Source of the DNA: Limnomonas spitsbergensis
Taxonomy: Eukaryota > Chlorophyta > Chlorophyceae > Chlamydomonadales
NCBI GenBank assembly: GCA_037349105.1
Contig: JAYJMM010000114.1
Coordinates: 3,773,501 to 3,837,500, forward strand
Direction of reading: 5' to 3'
Length of the DNA: 64,000 nt
The notes beneath the pieces are model-generated. The model ran no database searches, had not been told where the DNA came from, and worked only from the letters and a program-made list of their open reading frames with translations. Position 1 is the first letter of the stretch. The number at the start of each line of letters is the position of its first letter. Below, in pieces: positions 53,886 through 64,000 of this stretch. The position numbers were made by a program, and so were the translations under genes.

Positions 53886-56800
53886 CTACACTTGAAGCAC
53901 AACCCGGACAATGGACGGCAGGCCTTGGCGCCACCGGGTTCAGCTGGTGTCCCCAGATTGTCAGCAAGGCGAAGCGCCAATACCACAGTAGCAGAGGAGC
54001 AGAACTCGCCCCCTGGCGTTGAAGTAGTCAGCAGCTTTCCCGATTAAATTGGGACCTCGTCCAGACACTTCCCGGGCTTGATGAGGTCCTCTCGTGTCTC
54101 CAGTGCCTCCTCTGAAGTCGATTCGCCGATCTCCAGCATACGCCTCAATTTCAGCGTGTTAAGTATGCACACATGTATATATTAATTGTGATATCTTTTA
54201 GGGCGAAATAAGTGGGTTCATATGAGTCCCCTTGCGGTACATACTGTATACCCCCCTCGCAGTACATACGACTCTACGAGTTATGGGAGACCTGACTGGA
54301 ATCAGGTTTCGAATGCAAAAAGGGGAGATGGGTGAGATAAGACAACTAAGCAGTGTTAGACTCGAAATAACAGAAAAGATAAAGACAATAGCTCGGTAAA
54401 CCTACGGCACAGGAGGTCATTTCAAAACTGCTGATGCAGAACAGGGCGTGTGCATGTGTTGCGGTACAAGTTGGTAGTGTACTGCAGTGTACTATTGAGC
54501 GGGAGGTTGATAGTAAGTACGACCTTCCTTGCGGCCTTCCTTGTGGTGTAGTCGATAGGGGACGCAGATCCTATAAATCTCGATATATATCCCTGACAGG
54601 GCAGTTCAAATTTTGCCGGCACCAAACCAGAGCTCGGGAGGTGAGCTCCAGGTCAGTTTCCATACCGGCTTGCTCTGGCAGTCGCTGCCGGTGAGTGACT
54701 CACCGCAAGTCGTTCCCCAAGGCCCAAGTTACGCCGTTTCGGAGGTACTCCAGGATGCTATTGACGCTGCAGTTTATTTATATGCAATTTATGTAAGCGC
54801 ATTATTCAAACAGGGCGTTAGGTTTCAGCCTTGCCGTGCGCTTAGTGCGCTGCATGCTCTGGTGTGGTTTGACAGGCTGTATCTGACATGCCTGGCATTC
54901 CGCCCAGTGGTAATGCTCTCTACGGGTTATCCCATGAATAGTAGGGTACTGGCGATGGGGGGCAAAAACAACTGGAAACACCCCCACACTCAAAATTACA
55001 GAGTTTGGCAAGAGCTTTCCATATCTGGCCTTAACATGCTTTTTGGCCCAACGGTGACTGATGTACAGAGAGCCAAACAATGAGGATTTCGTAGATTTCA
55101 TAAAACCTGGTTTGAAATTAACCTCTCAAACCCGAGAAGACTGCATGACATGAAGATCTCACTGCATATGGTAGGGCCAGGGCTTTTCAAAGACCCCCCG
55201 TGCATGGTCAACAGTCAACGTTAAGTACCCGGTCAATACACGTCAAACTAGGAGGGGGGAGGGTCCAAACCCCCCCAAAATGTGTGTTTTCTTCTTAAAG
55301 CCGAGATACCCTCCCAAAAGTGCCTGTGTGCAATTCCCATGTCAAACGGATGAGTTTTGGAAAACTAGGGGGGATGGGGGCCCTGGGTTTTTTCCGCGCC
55401 CCTCTGGTACTGGTATTAATTTGAAGCTCTTTTAGGTTACCGGTGGTAGGGAACTTCCTTGAAGATCCCTCTTGGCTGAGTTTGAATTTTCCCTGTTAAT
55501 GAGCCCTTTAATTCTGGATTTGACTTGGATCTGATATACCGCTAATTCACCGGGATCGATCTAAACAAGATCACTAGTATCCGCCCTGTCAGATTGAAAG
55601 TACTGAGATCTGACTTTCCAGATGAAGCGAGGCAGAATTTCAACTTTAAATCTTGAAGTCCGTTGGAACATTGTAAATTTTTATGTCAACGGTGGACGCC
55701 AAAAAAAGGAAACCCAGTTTCGAGCACCTCCGTAACCAAGACAACTGAATAACGGGTATCTATGGGGCCCTGCTAAAATGCTCGGTTGCGTGGGCGTGCA
55801 ACAATGAAGCTGGAGAGGAAAGTCAAGTTAAAAGGGGAAAGGAAAGAGAGAGAAAGAAACACGAAGAAGGAAAACACCTCCCCCCCCCTCCGACAAAAGC
55901 AGGAAAGGCAATGCAAAGGTTCCATGACAAGTAGAGGACGAGGCAAACCAGTGTTCCCCCTCATGTGCTTGCCCTCTACCGGCATACAATGATGAACCCT
56001 GCTGTGGCATGTGTATGAACTTCATAATAATGTAGCTAGGCCCCAGTTAACAAAAGGATAAGTAGCAGCTACCGCTCTCCTTCAGCCGACCTCATGTAAA
56101 TGACGTGACAACTCATGTAATGATCACACTCCAGCCCAAGAGATGCTAGGGCCTCCAGAAATCTAGTGTACGTACTTACCGGTACATGTTGTATATCAGG
56201 TATCCCTGCGGTGCTGCCGTAATATCCAAGCATATCTACAATCTTCCTTCCAGATTATGAGGAGCAAGGCCAGTGCCATTTGATTTTAAATAGCGGTGGC
56301 GGTGACGACGACCTGTAGCAACTGCTGAGTACTACGCTATACTTTCCAGACGTCCATCGATCTGAACACTCACAGACCCGGTACCATATGGGTATATTCT
56401 AAATCAGTGGAATTAAATCGCAAAACGGAAATAGAAAATTCATATGTGTATTCGTCAATACCAATTCCTTGACGTCCCAGAGCTGAGATTTTTAAAAACA
56501 AAGATCACCAATTTTTTTTTATGAAACGTTTTTGACGTAGCTTAATAATCCGACTGACCCGTTGCTTTTAAAGGTTTTTTACGAGCTGCGGTTATTTATC
56601 CGTCCGAGTATGCCGTGTATAAGTTTCTTCATTTTATCTGCTTTCCCTCGGGTATAGATTAATCATTCATCTTTTTGATCTCCTGTGAGCCTATTTTCGA
56701 ACCAAGCTTTAGATTTCCGACTGAATAAGTCGTATTTTGATGTGAACCGCAACCCTGAACCGAGAATTATGATGGAAGGCAAGCATGTAAACAGTATCGG

Positions 56801-57354
56801 TAGATATTTAATCAGCACCTTTTGCTTTTAAAGATAGGCGCAGTATCTATGCTGCATGACTCGTGTCTTTGTTTGTTGAATGACACACATACTTCAGCTG
56901 CATCTGCGAAACATTGGCCCTGGAGATAAGATTCGCCAGGGGTATGCGCTGTGCCATTCCTAATGCCAGGCGAATGAAGTGGATGGCAATCCTTCACGAC
57001 TGAGCATCTCGTGTGCCAATCACACAACAGTGTACTAAAGCACCAAACGTGCCTCAATCTGATGTACGCAATGGCAAATCATCAGCGTCCTTGCCTTGCA
57101 ACTCGGTAATCTTGCAAATCCAAATTCCGTAATCAGTAATGTGCATTGATTCTAAATTGCTGTGTGCGCTGCTGTTAGCGTGTTTGTTGGGTCAGCAAAA
57201 TACTACGCATCCCAGGGGGCCCAAGGACTTCAAAAGTGTTAAACCGACCAAATACAAAGCTTCACACACCCTTGCCATCGGCATTCAGGGACCTTTTGGT
57301 GTCTCGTCCCAGCTACGTACTTATGTACAAGTAGAAATCCCTAGATCTGACTCC
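53886..57354. other. large region without a recognised gene
   Basis: Two open stretches deserve mention but no assignment. On the minus strand at 54010-54150 there is a short frame reading EIGESTSEEALETREDLIKP. A plus-strand frame of 156 codons at 54613-55083 overlaps a minus-strand frame with EHYHWAECQACQI, faintly like a retroelement integrase zinc-binding site. A LINE 3'-tail relic (gggccctgctaaaatgctcg, ttgcgtgggcg) lies at 55765-55800. The sequence from 56000 to 57100 is AT-richer than its surroundings and featureless. Confidence 0.45.
55762..55805 (-). mobile_element. LINE 3'-tail relic
   Basis: The plus strand gggccctgctaaaatgctcg and gttgcgtgggcg corresponds to the tail at 5950-5990 (gggccctgctcaaataaggc, tcggccgcgtgggcgcc). 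A purine-rich stretch follows (gaagctggagaggaaagtca), as at 6005-6060 in LINE copy 1. Confidence 0.65.
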
Positions 57355-60300
57355 TCATGACGCCCCCCTCCTCGTCGGCTTGGGAGGAGGCTCGGGGGTC
57401 GCCGGTTTCGGAGGCGGGTTTGCTGCCAGGTTCCGGAACCACGCCTCCTCGCCAAACTCGTCCAGCGCCATGGCCTGCATGATCCCGTCACGCGTCAGCA
57501 TGCCCCTCTCCAGCATCGCATTCAAAATGTCGTCCAGCACGACCGCAGCCACCGCCTGCTGATGGACGCCCTCCGTCGCCACGTTAATCAGGGCCTCGAG
57601 CTCCGCAGCCGAGGCCTCGGCCGCTTCGGCTATGTCCTCCAGCGACGGCGGCGGCGGCGGGTCGCGGCCGGCCGCCTCTGCGGCCTCGGCGGCGGCCTGG
57701 GCGGCGTGGCTTGCCGCCTCGGCCGCGGCGACCATCATGACCTCGTGCTCGATCTTCGTGGCCTCGGCCGCGGCCGCCTTGGCCTCCTCGTGCTCCTCAG
57801 CAGCCTTGCTGGCGCGAGCCTCGGTCAGATCTTCGCGGACCGTCGTGACCTGCTCGTCCGTCACAATGCGGGGCTGCAGTTCTGTGAGGATGTACGTGGC
57901 CAGCCTCGCCCTGCGAGTCTCCTCGGCATCCTGGAGGGCCTGTGACGCATCGGTGCAGCGGACCGCCCACGCAGCCGCCCGCGCCTGCCGGTATGCCAGC
58001 TGCTTGGTAGCTTCGTCCCTGTCCGCCCCAAGCTTTGCAGTGGCAGCAGACACGAGCTGACGCACCACCTGCGGAAATGCAGAAAGAGGTGTCTTGCCAA
58101 CGTTCGCAACCTAGGTTAGGTACCAGGGGTCAGTATATCAGTATATCAGGGTATCAGCCCCATCACATATTCACATTTTTTTTCAATTTCTTTTTTTGCG
58201 GCACGGATGGTATAAAAGTGTAATTGCCTTTTCCGGCCCAGGCAATTACCTGGCGATTGAGCACGCCCTGGCTGAGGTACTCGGTGGCCCGCTCCTTGAG
58301 CCACGGCATGAACGCCTCTTCGACGTCCCGCAGCACTGGGTCGTAGAAGGCACCCGATGCGACCAGGTTGTCGAACACAGAGGAGACGATGCCCGAGAGG
58401 TAGCCGCGCGCAAACGTCGACGCGGCCACCTTCTCGCGGACCACGCGCTCGCGCTCGATGCGCTCCCGCTCCTGCAGTCCGCGGGAGGAGAGGTGAGGGA
58501 AAGTTTAGGAGGGGTGGTTGAAGAGAAGAAGGGAAGGGCACCACCCAGTGACTGCAAGCAAACGTCAACACTGCAGTACTGCACCCCTCTTGCAAATCAA
58601 GCGCTGCCGCCCAACGCGCTCCCCTCCAGCAGGATTGAAAGTGTGAAGGCTGTAGGGGATTGAGCATGTAGGGTCGAAGACCTGGGGTGGCACCGCAATG
58701 CACCTCCACACTTTTACTGACTAGCTACCGATTTATGAGAGCACTATGTATCAGCACCAGCAGACGGTGATGCAACCACTCTGTGTCAGCATCTGCGTCA
58801 GCAACAACAACAGCAGATCACAGGCACTCTGCGTCAGCCGATCAGCATGAGCGTGGGCATCGGCATCGATATCAGCGTCTGCAGAGTTGGTGATAGGGGC
58901 CCTTATAGTGCCCCCCGAAAAAATGCTCATGGGCATCAGCATCTGCAGAGACACAGCACCAGCATCAGCAGAGACACAGCACCAGCAACAGCATCAGCAG
59001 TGACGCAACATCAGCAACAGCATCAGCAGGAACACAGCACCAGCAACAGCATCAGCAGTTACACTGCACCAGCATCAGCAGTGACACAGCATCAGCATCT
59101 GCAGAGACACAGCACCAGCCTCAGCAGTGACGCAGCATCAGTATCAGCAGTGACGCAGCTGCAGCACTTACACTGCACCAGCACCAGCATCAGCAGAGAC
59201 ACAGCCACCCACCTGCCCCAGTCTTCGCTCCTTCTCCTCAATCTTCCGCTTCTCCCCAGCCTCCATGCGTTGCGTGGCCACGAGCTCCGAGTTGCGGATC
59301 TGCTCAAAGTGCTCCTGGTGCGCGCGCATGGCCGCCAGCTCCTCCTCCTCCAGCACCTCCATCAGGCCCTGCTCCAGGACCTTGCCGACCAGCACCTCCA
59401 GCACTGGCTCCACCTCAAAGTCAAAGTCAAACAAGTCACCTGTGACGGCATGGGGGCGAAAGCAAGTTGAGAGAGAGAGAGAGAGAGAGAGAGAGGTAGA
59501 GTCAGTCACTTTTGTGTACCAATAGAGTACATTCGTTTATTTTAAACACACTCATAATATGCTGGCAAGGGCCCTTTTTTTAACGTATCAATCCGGTACC
59601 GGTAGTGGACCAGTAGTCATCCCATATTCTGCTATTTAAGAGAGATGGGCGCAGGATATGGGGCGACAGTCCTATGCTTGTGTACAAAGTTTTCGCTAGC
59701 TGGTAAGGATGCAAACCTTAAACCCCAAACTAGGATTGCAAACCCTGGGCATCATAGGGTTTGGAGTTAAGGGTTAAGGGCTTTTTGAAGAGCCCTTTTC
59801 GCAGCTCTTTCGGCAGAAAGCAGAAACAAGACAGATGGTTGCGATGCTTTGCAGCGGTCGCTGCTGCTGTCAACTGGGCTTGCATTGTCACCATCTGCTG
59901 CAGCTGTCACCATCTGCTGCTGCAGCTGCTGCTATCTGCCACCATCTGCTTCCGAAGTTGTCACGATCTGCTGCTGCTGGCTATGCCACCCCGCATTCCA
60001 TTCATCCTCCAGCCATGCTCTGCCTAAGGTGTTCAATGATAGCAAGACCTGCATCACTGCCTTGCAAAAAGTGACGCCAGGTGATACCCCTGCCCCCCTG
60101 CCACATTATCCTCCAGCCATGCTCTGCCTATGGTGTTCAATGATACCAAGACCTGCATCACTGCCTTGCAGGAAGTGACGCCAGGTGATACCCCTGCCCC
60201 CCAGCCACATTATCTGCAGAGCCAGCGCTGTCAAGCTGCACTTTGGTGAAGCTGCTGCTCGGTGCCAGTGCACAGCGTCATCACTTGCTCACCGTTTTCG

Positions 60301-62318
60301 ATCTGCGTGGTCATGTCGGTGCCTGTTTTGGCCGGCACGAACAGCGGCGTCGCCGGTCGGTCCATGAAGGTGTCCGTCTGCGCGTCGTTGTCGATGGCAG
60401 GGATTGTGTCGGTCAGCTCCTCCAGGAAGCAATCGGTCTGCAGGTCAGTGTGCTTGCGCCCGTCTCTGGCGTCCGGCGTCCGAGACGACGGCTTGGCCGT
60501 CCGTCTTTTACTCCTGTGACGACGACGTTTGTGCACGTGCATCACTGAGCGAGTGCATGAGCACACGGGCATGCATGTGCACGCGAGCGCATGCGTGCAT
60601 GGGCGCAAGTGCATGTGAACGTGCATGAGTGTGCGAGCATGCGCGCATAAGCGTGAGGGGACGGGCTCTGTTAGGACTTGCGTGGGAGATGCTGCTGCCG
60701 CGGACCTCACCCATTTCCGAACCAGATTTTGTGTCCTCTACTGGAGTGCACGTGCATGCATGCATGCATGTATGTCGTGGCACTGCTTGGATTCAGATTC
60801 AGGTAGATTCAGGTAGATGGTGGAATCAGGTAGATGGTGGAATCAGGTAGATTCAGGTAGATGGTGGAATCAGGTAGATTCAGGTAGATAGTGGAATCAG
60901 GTAGATTCAGGTAGATGGTGGAATCAGGTAGATTCAGGTAGATGGTGGAATCGGGGAGGCGACCTGGTCCATTTGTTCATGCTGATTTGTTTGGCAGGTC
61001 ATGTCCATCCTTTTGCAATACTTGCCAGCAAAAGTCCCATGCGCCGCCTGACATCCCAGGGACCACTACAAATGGAACAATAAAATAAAGCGAAAGCCCA
61101 AGACTGGTTGCTTGTAGCTGATTTGCAGAGGAAGCACAGTAAAATAATGCAAGAGGCCCGAGACGGGGTCTAGATGTCTTACCTGCCTGGACAATGTCTG
61201 CCCCCCTTTTATGATCTTACCCCACCGACCCCGTGCTAGATTTCTTCTCCCTGCCCCATGTCCGCCCCCCTTTTGTGATCCTGCTCCACCCATCCCATGC
61301 TAGATTCCCCGTCTGTCTGCAACAGTGCCCCATTCTTCATTTGTTTTTGCTGCGAGTCCATTTGGAAGCCCACCCTGCGGCCGTCTCACGCCCGATTGGG
61401 ACCAAACCAGGACCGTCCTACAATCAGTGGCCAAGGCACCATGACTATCCACAACTGGGGCCTCCGGACAGACGCCAAAGTGTAGCTGACATGTAGCTGA
61501 GCCACAAAGAAATTAACACTGTGTCCGCCCCCCCTTCACGGCCTGAGCCCCACGTACCCCATAGTGGACTTGGTCTCAGTCTTCACCATGTCCGCCGGAT
61601 GGATTCTCGAGGCGTATGTATTCCCTCGCACGACACGCCGGTCAAACATGATGTTATTACCGGGCAGCTCTGCCTCCTCGTCCCGGTACTAGGAGGGAGT
61701 GGGGCAAGGGAGGGGGATTATGAGGTGAGGTGGGCAGAGAAATTTCAGCTTTGCCGGGCAGGTCGGCCTCCTCATCCCGGTACTAGGAGGGAGTGGGGCA
61801 AGGGAGGGGGATGATGACGTGGGGCGGGCGGAGAAATGCCAGCTTTGCAGGGCAGCTCCGCCACCTCATCCTGGTACTTTAAGGGCCTTATGATTTATTG
61901 ATCATAAGGGAGCAGGGCAAGGGAGAGGGGCCGCGACCCAAGCATCCACGCTTCAGTGTTAATGTAAGTATACCTCAGCAACATTTAGCCCCTATGGCTC
62001 GCATGGCAGAGACAGTTGGGCGCCATGCGGCTGAGCCTTTGCAGCATGGCCCAGAGGTGTGTAATGTCATTGACGTATGGCTCGCATGGCTTGGTGCAGC
62101 AAGCTCTACTGCTCCCGAAGGTAGCTTGGTACGCACTTAATAAGCACTGCCACGTTCCGTACGCGGTTTAGCCCAGTACCAGGCACGCGGTTTAGCCCAG
62201 GCAATCGACAGTATCCACACCTCGTACATACCTTTGCACGCCTCTGCTGTCCTGTTTGGACGGCCTTTGGCTCAGCGGCATGTGTGTAGAGCTGTTGGGG
62301 GGCTTGAGATGCGACCAT
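57355..62318 (-). CDS. RSP3: radial spoke protein 3 (axonemal AKAP)
   Basis: Structural anchor of the radial spoke stalk base in the 9+2 axoneme and an A-kinase anchoring protein. Six exons join in phase to 533 residues, near the 516 of the Chlamydomonas protein: 62232-62318, 61558-61688, 60293-60513, 59213-59439, 58250-58471 and 57355-58068. Recognised in order: QQLYTHAAEPKAVQ at the N-terminus, NNIMFDRRVVRGNTYASRI, DRPATPLFVPAKTG, DLFDFDFEVEPVLEVLVGKV with LEQGLMEVLEEEEL (the amphipathic helix region that binds RIIa-type dimerisation domains), RAHQEHFEQIRNSELVATQR, VREKVAASTFARGYLSGIV and EEAFMPWLKERATEYL. The C-terminus is an Ala/Glu-rich helix, then a Pro-rich tail (PPPKPATPEPPPKPT). The start is the ATG preceding the conserved QQLYTHA block. 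A diverged-exon duplication lies before exon 2. Confidence 0.95.
58750..59205. repeat. CAG-rich degenerate repeat in RSP3 intron 4
   Basis: Irregular agcatcagcagtgacacagc and accagcaacagcatcagcag units, most regular from 58950 to 59130. Confidence 0.88.
59465..59494. repeat. (GA)n microsatellite
   Basis: About 14 uninterrupted ga dinucleotides within RSP3 intron 3, 25 bases upstream of exon 4 on the coding strand. There it reads as a (CT)n pyrimidine tract and may serve the acceptor. Confidence 0.95.
60030..60215. repeat. two-copy ~117-bp direct repeat in RSP3 intron 3
   Basis: The stretch ccagccatgctctgcctaag, gtgttcaatgatagcaagac, ctgcatcactgccttgcaaa and agtgacgccaggtgataccc is repeated from about 60115 with few changes. 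Confidence 0.9.
60786..60955. repeat. ~27-bp repeat in RSP3 intron 2
   Basis: About eight blocks of caggtagattcaggtagatg followed by gtggaat. Confidence 0.92.
61370..61502. repeat. dispersed repeat B copy in RSP3 intron 2
   Basis: The segments gcccgattgggaccaaacca, ggaccg, ccatgactatccacaactgg and ggcctccggacagacgccaa, then gtgtagctgacatgtagctg, match 20795-20945 and 34870-35022 in the same order. Confidence 0.8.
61715..61880. repeat. decoy copies of RSP3 exon 2 acceptor and start
   Basis: On the minus strand the true exon 2 begins CTCCTAG|TACCGGGACGAGG. Copies occur at about 61782 (CTCCTAG|TACCGGGATGAGG) and 61877 (TTAAAG|TACCAGGATGAGG), both further upstream in the intron, with the following GAGCTGCCCGG-like bases. 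Flanking gtggggcaagggagggggat is also repeated. Confidence 0.9.
62005..62085 (+). mobile_element. LINE 3'-tail relic in RSP3 intron 1
   Basis: Contains acagttgggcgccatgcggc, tgagcctttgcagcatggcc and cagaggtgtgtaatgtcattgac. It matches the plus-oriented tail at 11026-11073 and extends to the gtcattgac also seen at 5935 and 7845. Confidence 0.75.
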
Positions 62319-62737
62319 TGTGTACGATACCGGCGTAAGCGCGCCCGGCTGCCTTGGCCTAGTTCGTTTTTATTCGCAGGACGCGCGCTCTCCAGCTGTC
62401 TGAGAGCGGCAGCTGTGTGCGAATTATTGTTTTTGAAGCGCAGTACCTCAGCTTGTGTTAACCGATGGGCACTGTTTTTGACTGGAGGCAGATGGATGGC
62501 CGATGAGGTCGTTTGGCAAGTTTCAGTTCGAATCAGTTAGCTGGCGTTGCTTATAATAACAAGGCTTATTAGGATGAGGTATAATGCAAGAAAAGGACAG
62601 GAGACGAAAGCTCGATGCTAAACGTACTGCTCGCGTCTAAGGCATGTGCTGTCGAGACGTGTACGTGTGTGGAGCGCATACTTCGCTCACAATTTCACCG
62701 GGCCGCGCCGACCTTGTGAAAGACGAGTGGGGCACGC
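62319..62737. promoter_or_regulatory. presumed RSP3 promoter and 5' UTR
   Basis: Immediately upstream of the RSP3 start on the minus strand. No gene or array seen. I could not identify a specific promoter element. Confidence 0.35.
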
Positions 62738-63187
62738 TTAAGTCCACGGCAGGCTAAACCGCCACGCTGCGGCATTTGATGTATGACCCTCAAGTATCGC
62801 AACGACAATCCTCAGCCATCCATGCCTCCATGTCAGCTGGATCACAGAAGACAATGTTTTAACCAACCTGCTGCCGTCCTGCCCACCCCTATTCATTGTC
62901 ACCAGATCTTGCAGCAGCTTTTTAAAACCACGACTCATGTACTTTGAAAATTCTACATACCGGTAGTACACATTTTCTGAAGACAAGAGAGGGGCGTGTT
63001 TCTGCAACACTTTGTCTGGTGCGCAGAGGCCTGTCCATACCGGCATGAAGGGGCACTGCCCAAGTATTGAATGAGTCACCAGCATGTTCTGGTGGTGCTT
63101 GACTGTAATCAGGTCAAGATCTTCATACATCGTCCCCCCAAGTAGGGATTGGGAGCAAACGGCGGCAATGTGCAGATGTTCCTTCAT
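62738..63187 (-). CDS. unrecognised ORF, possible mobile-element remnant
   Basis: A 149-codon open frame from an ATG at 63187 to a stop at 62738. The composition looks protein-like (MKEHLHIAAVCSQSLLGGTM at the start; CPFMPVWTGLCAPDKVLQKH later; SKYMSRGFKKLLQDLVTMNR), unlike the low-complexity frames of the arrays. I cannot assign a family. It sits 120 bases from an RT fragment in opposite orientation and is surrounded by repeats, so a transposon or virus-derived relic or a terminal exon of an unseen gene are both possible. Confidence 0.35.
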   Translation of the reverse strand: MKEHLHIAAVCSQSLLGGTMYEDLDLITVKHHQNMLVTHSILGQCPFMPVWTGLCAPDKVLQKHAPLLSSENVYYRYVEFSKYMSRGFKKLLQDLVTMNRGGQDGSRLVKTLSSVIQLTWRHGWLRIVVAILEGHTSNAAAWRFSLPWT

Positions 63188-63310
63188 ATCCAACCTGGAA
63201 ATAGTAACTCCTGAGGGGGAGTCAGGTCCAGTTAGTTATCTCTGTCGGTCACTTCGCGGAGTGTTTGCCTAGTCCTGTAGTTCGGACTCGGAATAGGAGC
63301 ACTCGTTCCG

Positions 63311-63685
63311 GTACCCAAGCCAAAGGGCAGTCCTGCAATCAAAGACGATTTTTGGGGTATTGCCGTTGGAATTGCCCTATCCAAATTATATTCCCTCGTG
63401 TTATTGCAGCGTCTTGATTCTTGGGCAGAAAGTCAGGGTTTCAGAGCCAATGGCCAGGCAGGTTTTCGGCATGGACGGGGAACACCTGATAATGCTTTCA
63501 TTCTTAACCACATAATTGGAAAATATCATTCGGAGAGAAAAACGACTTTTGCTGTTTTCAATGACTTTAGGAAGGCATATGACTGCATTGACAGAGATTT
63601 ACTGTGGCGGAGTTTACAGAGCATGGGCGTGCACGGCCGGATTTTAGAAAGTTTGAAGGAGATGTATCAGGATCAGTCATCCCAC
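63311..63685 (+). pseudogene. reverse-transcriptase fragment of a non-LTR retrotransposon
   Basis: An open frame reads VPKPKGSPAIKDDFWGIAVG, then IALSKLYSLVLLQRL (RT motif 1), QAGFRHGRGTPDNAFILNHI (motif 2), TTFAVFNDFRKAYDCIDRDL (motif 3, with the first catalytic Asp region as FNDFRKAYD) and MGVHGRILESLKEMY. The first position of the usual FVDF/FLDF motif reads FNDF. Sequence stops matching after MYQDQ and is replaced by a B-family repeat at 63725, so the YADD motif and the rest are missing. It differs from the LINE at 5935-7640, which covers non-overlapping motifs, so I cannot tell if they are one family. Confidence 0.85.
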
Positions 63686-63724
63686 CCTCCCACCAGCCCT
63701 TCCTTTCACAGTGCACCCGACCAC

Positions 63725-63915
63725 CTAGGGGAACCCTCCCGGGCAGCCACCACAGGGCCAATGGGGACCAAACCTGCACTGGCCTATTGGTGGTCCAAGC
63801 AGCAGGGCTTGCTGCACCAGGCGGCCTGGTCCAGGCCCCAGCCGAATTGTAGCTGGACTGTAGCTGCCACCACAGGGCCGATGGGAACCAAACCTGAACC
63901 GGGTCACAGCCCACG
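63725..63915. repeat. dispersed repeat B, tandem double copy
   Basis: The string gccaccacagggccaatggg, gaccaaacctgcact is repeated at 63866 as gccaccacagggccgatggg, aaccaaacctgaacc. Between them lies gcttgctgcaccaggcggcc, then agccgaattgtagctggact. Confidence 0.8.
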
Positions 63916-64000
63916 GCTCGTGACAGGAGTGCCATTCAGGCGAGGGTGGGTGGTGGGTGGGTGGATAGGTATCCGATCAACCGACTGAAAGCAGTTTGAT

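Noticed and set aside
54802..55101. Retroelement integrase zinc-binding site (HYHWAECQACQI)
   Set aside because: The H..H/C..C spacing is not that of a canonical integrase HHCC motif and no neighbouring integrase core or RT was found.

Overview
The window is nuclear DNA from a flagellated, photosynthetic green alga, most likely a chlamydomonadalean/volvocine chlorophyte. The signs are short exons with GT-AG introns, a chloroplast one-helix (LHC-like) protein, an axonemal radial spoke protein 3, alanine/glutamine/glycine-rich coding sequence, CAG-rich introns, and interstitial tracts of the Arabidopsis-type telomere unit CCCTAAA. Nothing here is prokaryotic. I built gene models by eye from homology motifs and splice-phase consistency, not from a gene finder.

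Layout. 1-2700: 34-bp minisatellite. 3640-4559 (-): histone H2A.Z, seven coding exons. 5500-5690: 19-bp array. 5935-11075: decayed non-LTR retrotransposon (LINE) copies in both orientations, one split by a 1.7-kb 26-bp minisatellite. 11989-21824 (-): six-exon gene for an unrecognised Q/G-rich coiled-coil protein whose introns are filled with arrays. 22091-24550 (+): OHP1-like one-helix protein, head-to-head with the previous gene. 27424-29422 (-): 3' part of a polytopic membrane protein. 30528-49262 (+): a huge gene encoding a membrane-anchored GH5 endo-beta-mannanase-like protein that has lost both catalytic glutamates. 49.3-52.6 kb: dispersed repeats. 53350-53580 (-): PP2C phosphatase exon. 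54-57 kb: little recognisable. 57355-62318 (-): radial spoke protein 3, six exons. 62.7-64 kb: unrecognised ORF, reverse-transcriptase fragment and dispersed repeat.

The most striking feature is how the introns are built. In at least four genes the intron arrays or duplications include copies of the neighbouring exon end together with its splice site. The intron after mannanase-like exon 9 carries about 37 tandem copies of the exon's last 17 bases plus its 5' splice site. The intron before exon 5 of the coiled-coil gene carries about 16 copies of the 3' splice site plus exon start. Smaller decoy-site duplications flank mannanase-like exons 1, 4, 5 and 7, RSP3 exon 2 and the last exon of the membrane protein. 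I propose that splice-junction DNA is repeatedly tandem-amplified in this genome, inflating introns and creating many competing splice sites.

The genes are unrelated in function (chromatin, thylakoid assembly, cilium, glycan-binding-like), so there is no operon-like logic. Two neighbouring pairs are divergently transcribed.
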